A stretch of 64,000 nucleotides of DNA, from contig JAHBTM010000004.1 in assembly GCA_019638635.1 (NCBI GenBank), positions 1 to 64,000 on the forward strand, read 5' to 3'. The position numbers were made by a program, and so were the translations under genes. This document shows, piece after piece, positions 62,458 through 64,000 of the stretch. Each line of letters starts with the position of its first letter. Positions within the stretch are counted from its first letter, which is position 1. The notes below the pieces were generated by a model. The model was not told the DNA's origin and made no database searches. It saw nothing but the letters and a program-made list of their open reading frames with translations. This stretch comes from Ferruginibacter sp. (lineage in GTDB: Bacteria; Bacteroidota; Bacteroidia; Chitinophagales; Chitinophagaceae).

Positions 62458-63246
62458 ATGTTTCCAGACATCCGGGTTTCAGCCGTTCAAACCGATTTAT
62501 TTTGGGAGGATAAGAACGCGAATTTAAAAATGCTTGAAAATAAAATAGTTGCGCTTCGGGGGCAAACAGAAATTGTTATTCTACCGGAGATGTTCTCAAC
62601 GGGTTTCAGCATGAACCCTTCGGGGCTGGCTGAGCCTGAATGGGGTAAAACCATGCAATGGATGAAGCGGTTATCGGCCGAAAACAAGCTGATTATTACC
62701 GGTAGCCTGATGATGGATGACGAGGAGGCTCATTACAACCGGTTGATCTGGATGTTACCCAACGGAACGTTTGGGTACTATAATAAAAGACACTTGTTCG
62801 GTTTTGCCGGAGAGCGAGCCCATTATTCACCCGGAAATGCGCGTTTCATTGCCTCGGTGAACGGGTGGAAAATTCAATTGCAGATCTGTTACGATCTCCG
62901 CTTTCCGGTTTGGGCCAGGCATTCATCACCCGAAGCACCGGAATTTGATGTGTTGGTGTATGTGGCCAATTGGCCCGAAAAACGAAATACGGCATGGAAA
63001 AGCCTGTTGATAGCCCGCGCCATTGAAAACCAGTGTTATGTAGTAGGTGTAAATAGGGTAGGAAAGGATGGTAACGGTATATATCATTCCGGGGATTCCA
63101 TGATCATAGACCCGCTGGGGCAGGTTTTACAGCAGGCAGCCCATGAAGAAACCATCCTTACGGAAGCGCTTTCTTATGAAAATTTGCAACAATGCCGGCA
63201 TCAGTTTCCTTTTTTACGCGATGGCGATGCGTTCATCCGATTGTAA
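62458..63246 (+). CDS. Carbon-nitrogen hydrolase, YafV/omega-amidase type
   Basis: 262 residues with the nitrilase triad: Glu44 (ILPEMFSTGF), Lys110 (YNKRHLF) and Cys144 (LQICYDLRFP). The close fit of EMFSTGFSM and CYDLRFPVWAR points to the omega-amidase/YafV group, which hydrolyses 2-oxoglutaramate-type substrates. Its 3' end overlaps the convergent S41 peptidase gene by 46 bp. Confidence 0.9.
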   Translation: MFPDIRVSAVQTDLFWEDKNANLKMLENKIVALRGQTEIVILPEMFSTGFSMNPSGLAEPEWGKTMQWMKRLSAENKLIITGSLMMDDEEAHYNRLIWMLPNGTFGYYNKRHLFGFAGERAHYSPGNARFIASVNGWKIQLQICYDLRFPVWARHSSPEAPEFDVLVYVANWPEKRNTAWKSLLIARAIENQCYVVGVNRVGKDGNGIYHSGDSMIIDPLGQVLQQAAHEETILTEALSYENLQQCRHQFPFLRDGDAFIRL

Positions 63247-64000
63247 GGAGTGCTACGCAAGATACTGTCGGTCACCATTTTCACTTTGTGATCTTCCCGT
63301 TTCAGTAAGGCCTGATAAGATGGTGGAATAGGCCAGTCGGGCAGGATGCCGGTTCCGGTTTTGGGCACATGGTTGTATTGTACCACCCGGAATAATGGAA
63401 CGGTGAATCTACTTCGTGTATTCGGTAACGTTACCTGTGGCAGCATCACCCCACTGTTGCCGTGCCATCCACCTCCGGTTTCCTCGCCTGCCAGTATAAC
63501 ATGTTGTTGCCCTTTTACCGTATTGGCAAACAATGTAGCGGCCGAAAAGGTTGGTCCACCCGTTAGCACATATACCTTCCCGTTATAATGATTTTTTTTC
63601 TTGGGTTTATACAAACGCCGGTTAAAGAAACCCATGTGATAGAGGCCGTCCTTCTTTTTGTGTGTAGTAAAAAACAATTGAATGTTGTTCAGCCAACGCC
63701 CTTTGAAGTGTCGGGTGTATGGTTTTAAAGTGTTTTTATTTGCATATACGGTATCGGCTACACGAAAAGGTGTATCGCTGATGAATTTGGTGAACAAAGT
63801 GGACAATCTGATTTTTCCTCCACGGTTGTTCCTGATATCAATGATGAGATGGGGTATCTTCTGCTTACGCAATGTGCGAAACGAGTGTCTGATAAATGGA
63901 GATAGGTTCCCCCGGTTGAAAGTGTGTATGGCCATATAGGCATACTTTCCGGTTGAATCTATGGTGAGTGAGCGGTAGCGTTGATTGGTTGTACGCGGAG
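63201..64000 (-). CDS. S41-family peptidase, partial at the right edge
   Basis: The frame is open from 63201 through the last base of the window, so the N-terminal part lies beyond 64000. The visible part includes LIIDIRNNRGGKIRLSTLF, the catalytic-strand region VYVLTGGPTFSAATLFANTV with the Ser after Phe, the GGGWHGNSG segment and LPDWPI near the end, all S41 (C-terminal processing peptidase) features. It is probably exported. No domain or length claim can be made about the missing part. Confidence 0.82.
   Translation of the reverse strand, partial: PRTTNQRYRSLTIDSTGKYAYMAIHTFNRGNLSPFIRHSFRTLRKQKIPHLIIDIRNNRGGKIRLSTLFTKFISDTPFRVADTVYANKNTLKPYTRHFKGRWLNNIQLFFTTHKKKDGLYHMGFFNRRLYKPKKKNHYNGKVYVLTGGPTFSAATLFANTVKGQQHVILAGEETGGGWHGNSGVMLPQVTLPNTRSRFTVPLFRVVQYNHVPKTGTGILPDWPIPPSYQALLKREDHKVKMVTDSILRSTPYNRMNASPSRKKGN

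Overview
The window is chromosomal DNA from a member of the Bacteroidota, probably near Chitinophagales/Sphingobacteriales. The evidence is the gene content: rimP-nusA-infB, SurA-type PPIases, DUF4834, an HYC_CC_PP protein, RHS genes with DUF6443-like N-termini, TlpA proteins, and many lipoproteins with a Cys followed by Asp/Asn/Lys. Promoter-like boxes of the Bacteroidota type (TAnnTTTG, once with TTTG 19 nt upstream) lie before several genes. Housekeeping genes are of moderate GC, while three segments are visibly AT-rich (1-3.3 kb, 13.1-26 kb, 27.5-29.1 kb).

Layout. 0-3.3 kb: orphan secreted or lipid-anchored proteins, all on the minus strand, including one lipoprotein gene broken by an in-frame stop and one lipoprotein with a papain/C39-like C-terminus. 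3.3-4.3 kb: non-coding repeats and palindromes. 4.3-12.9 kb: minus-strand housekeeping block hflX-Rieske and rimP-nusA-infB-surA, then DUF4834 and a HAD hydrolase, ending at a CAU-anticodon tRNA. 13-26 kb: an AT-rich island with a compact plus-strand operon of a Cys-rich secreted protein, a tail-fibre-like protein, a coiled-coil/beta-barrel protein, two giant RHS/YD proteins and a small membrane protein that is a candidate immunity factor. It is bounded by the CAU tRNA and tRNA-Asn. 26-34.4 kb: lipoproteins, a repeat array (27.8-28.7 kb), an NfeD/flotillin pair and tRNA-Phe. 34.5-50.5 kb: recQ, KDO and nucleotide-sugar genes (kdsD, mannose-1-P guanylyltransferase, kdsB), lysA, dnaN, recX, msrC, alkA-like, cysS and others. 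50.5-52.1 kb: a second repeat array, homologous to the first but in the opposite orientation. 52.1-64 kb: a rhomboid pair (one apparently without its catalytic Ser), rlmD-like methyltransferase, TlpA and PpiC proteins, an HMA-domain TonB receptor with an HYC_CC_PP protein, a Spy-like protein, a nitrilase and an S41 protease running off the right edge.

The most interesting material is (i) the six-gene RHS module, whose C-terminal domain I do not recognise and which is followed by a TM-anchored candidate immunity gene; (ii) a family of about 115-bp repeats of two subtypes arranged with CCCCGAAGGGG palindromes in composite blocks at two loci about 23 kb apart; and (iii) a near-identical inverted pair of about 200 bp (3.4 and 26.2 kb) bracketing the first 23 kb. 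Function calls rest on motifs read by eye; no database search was possible.
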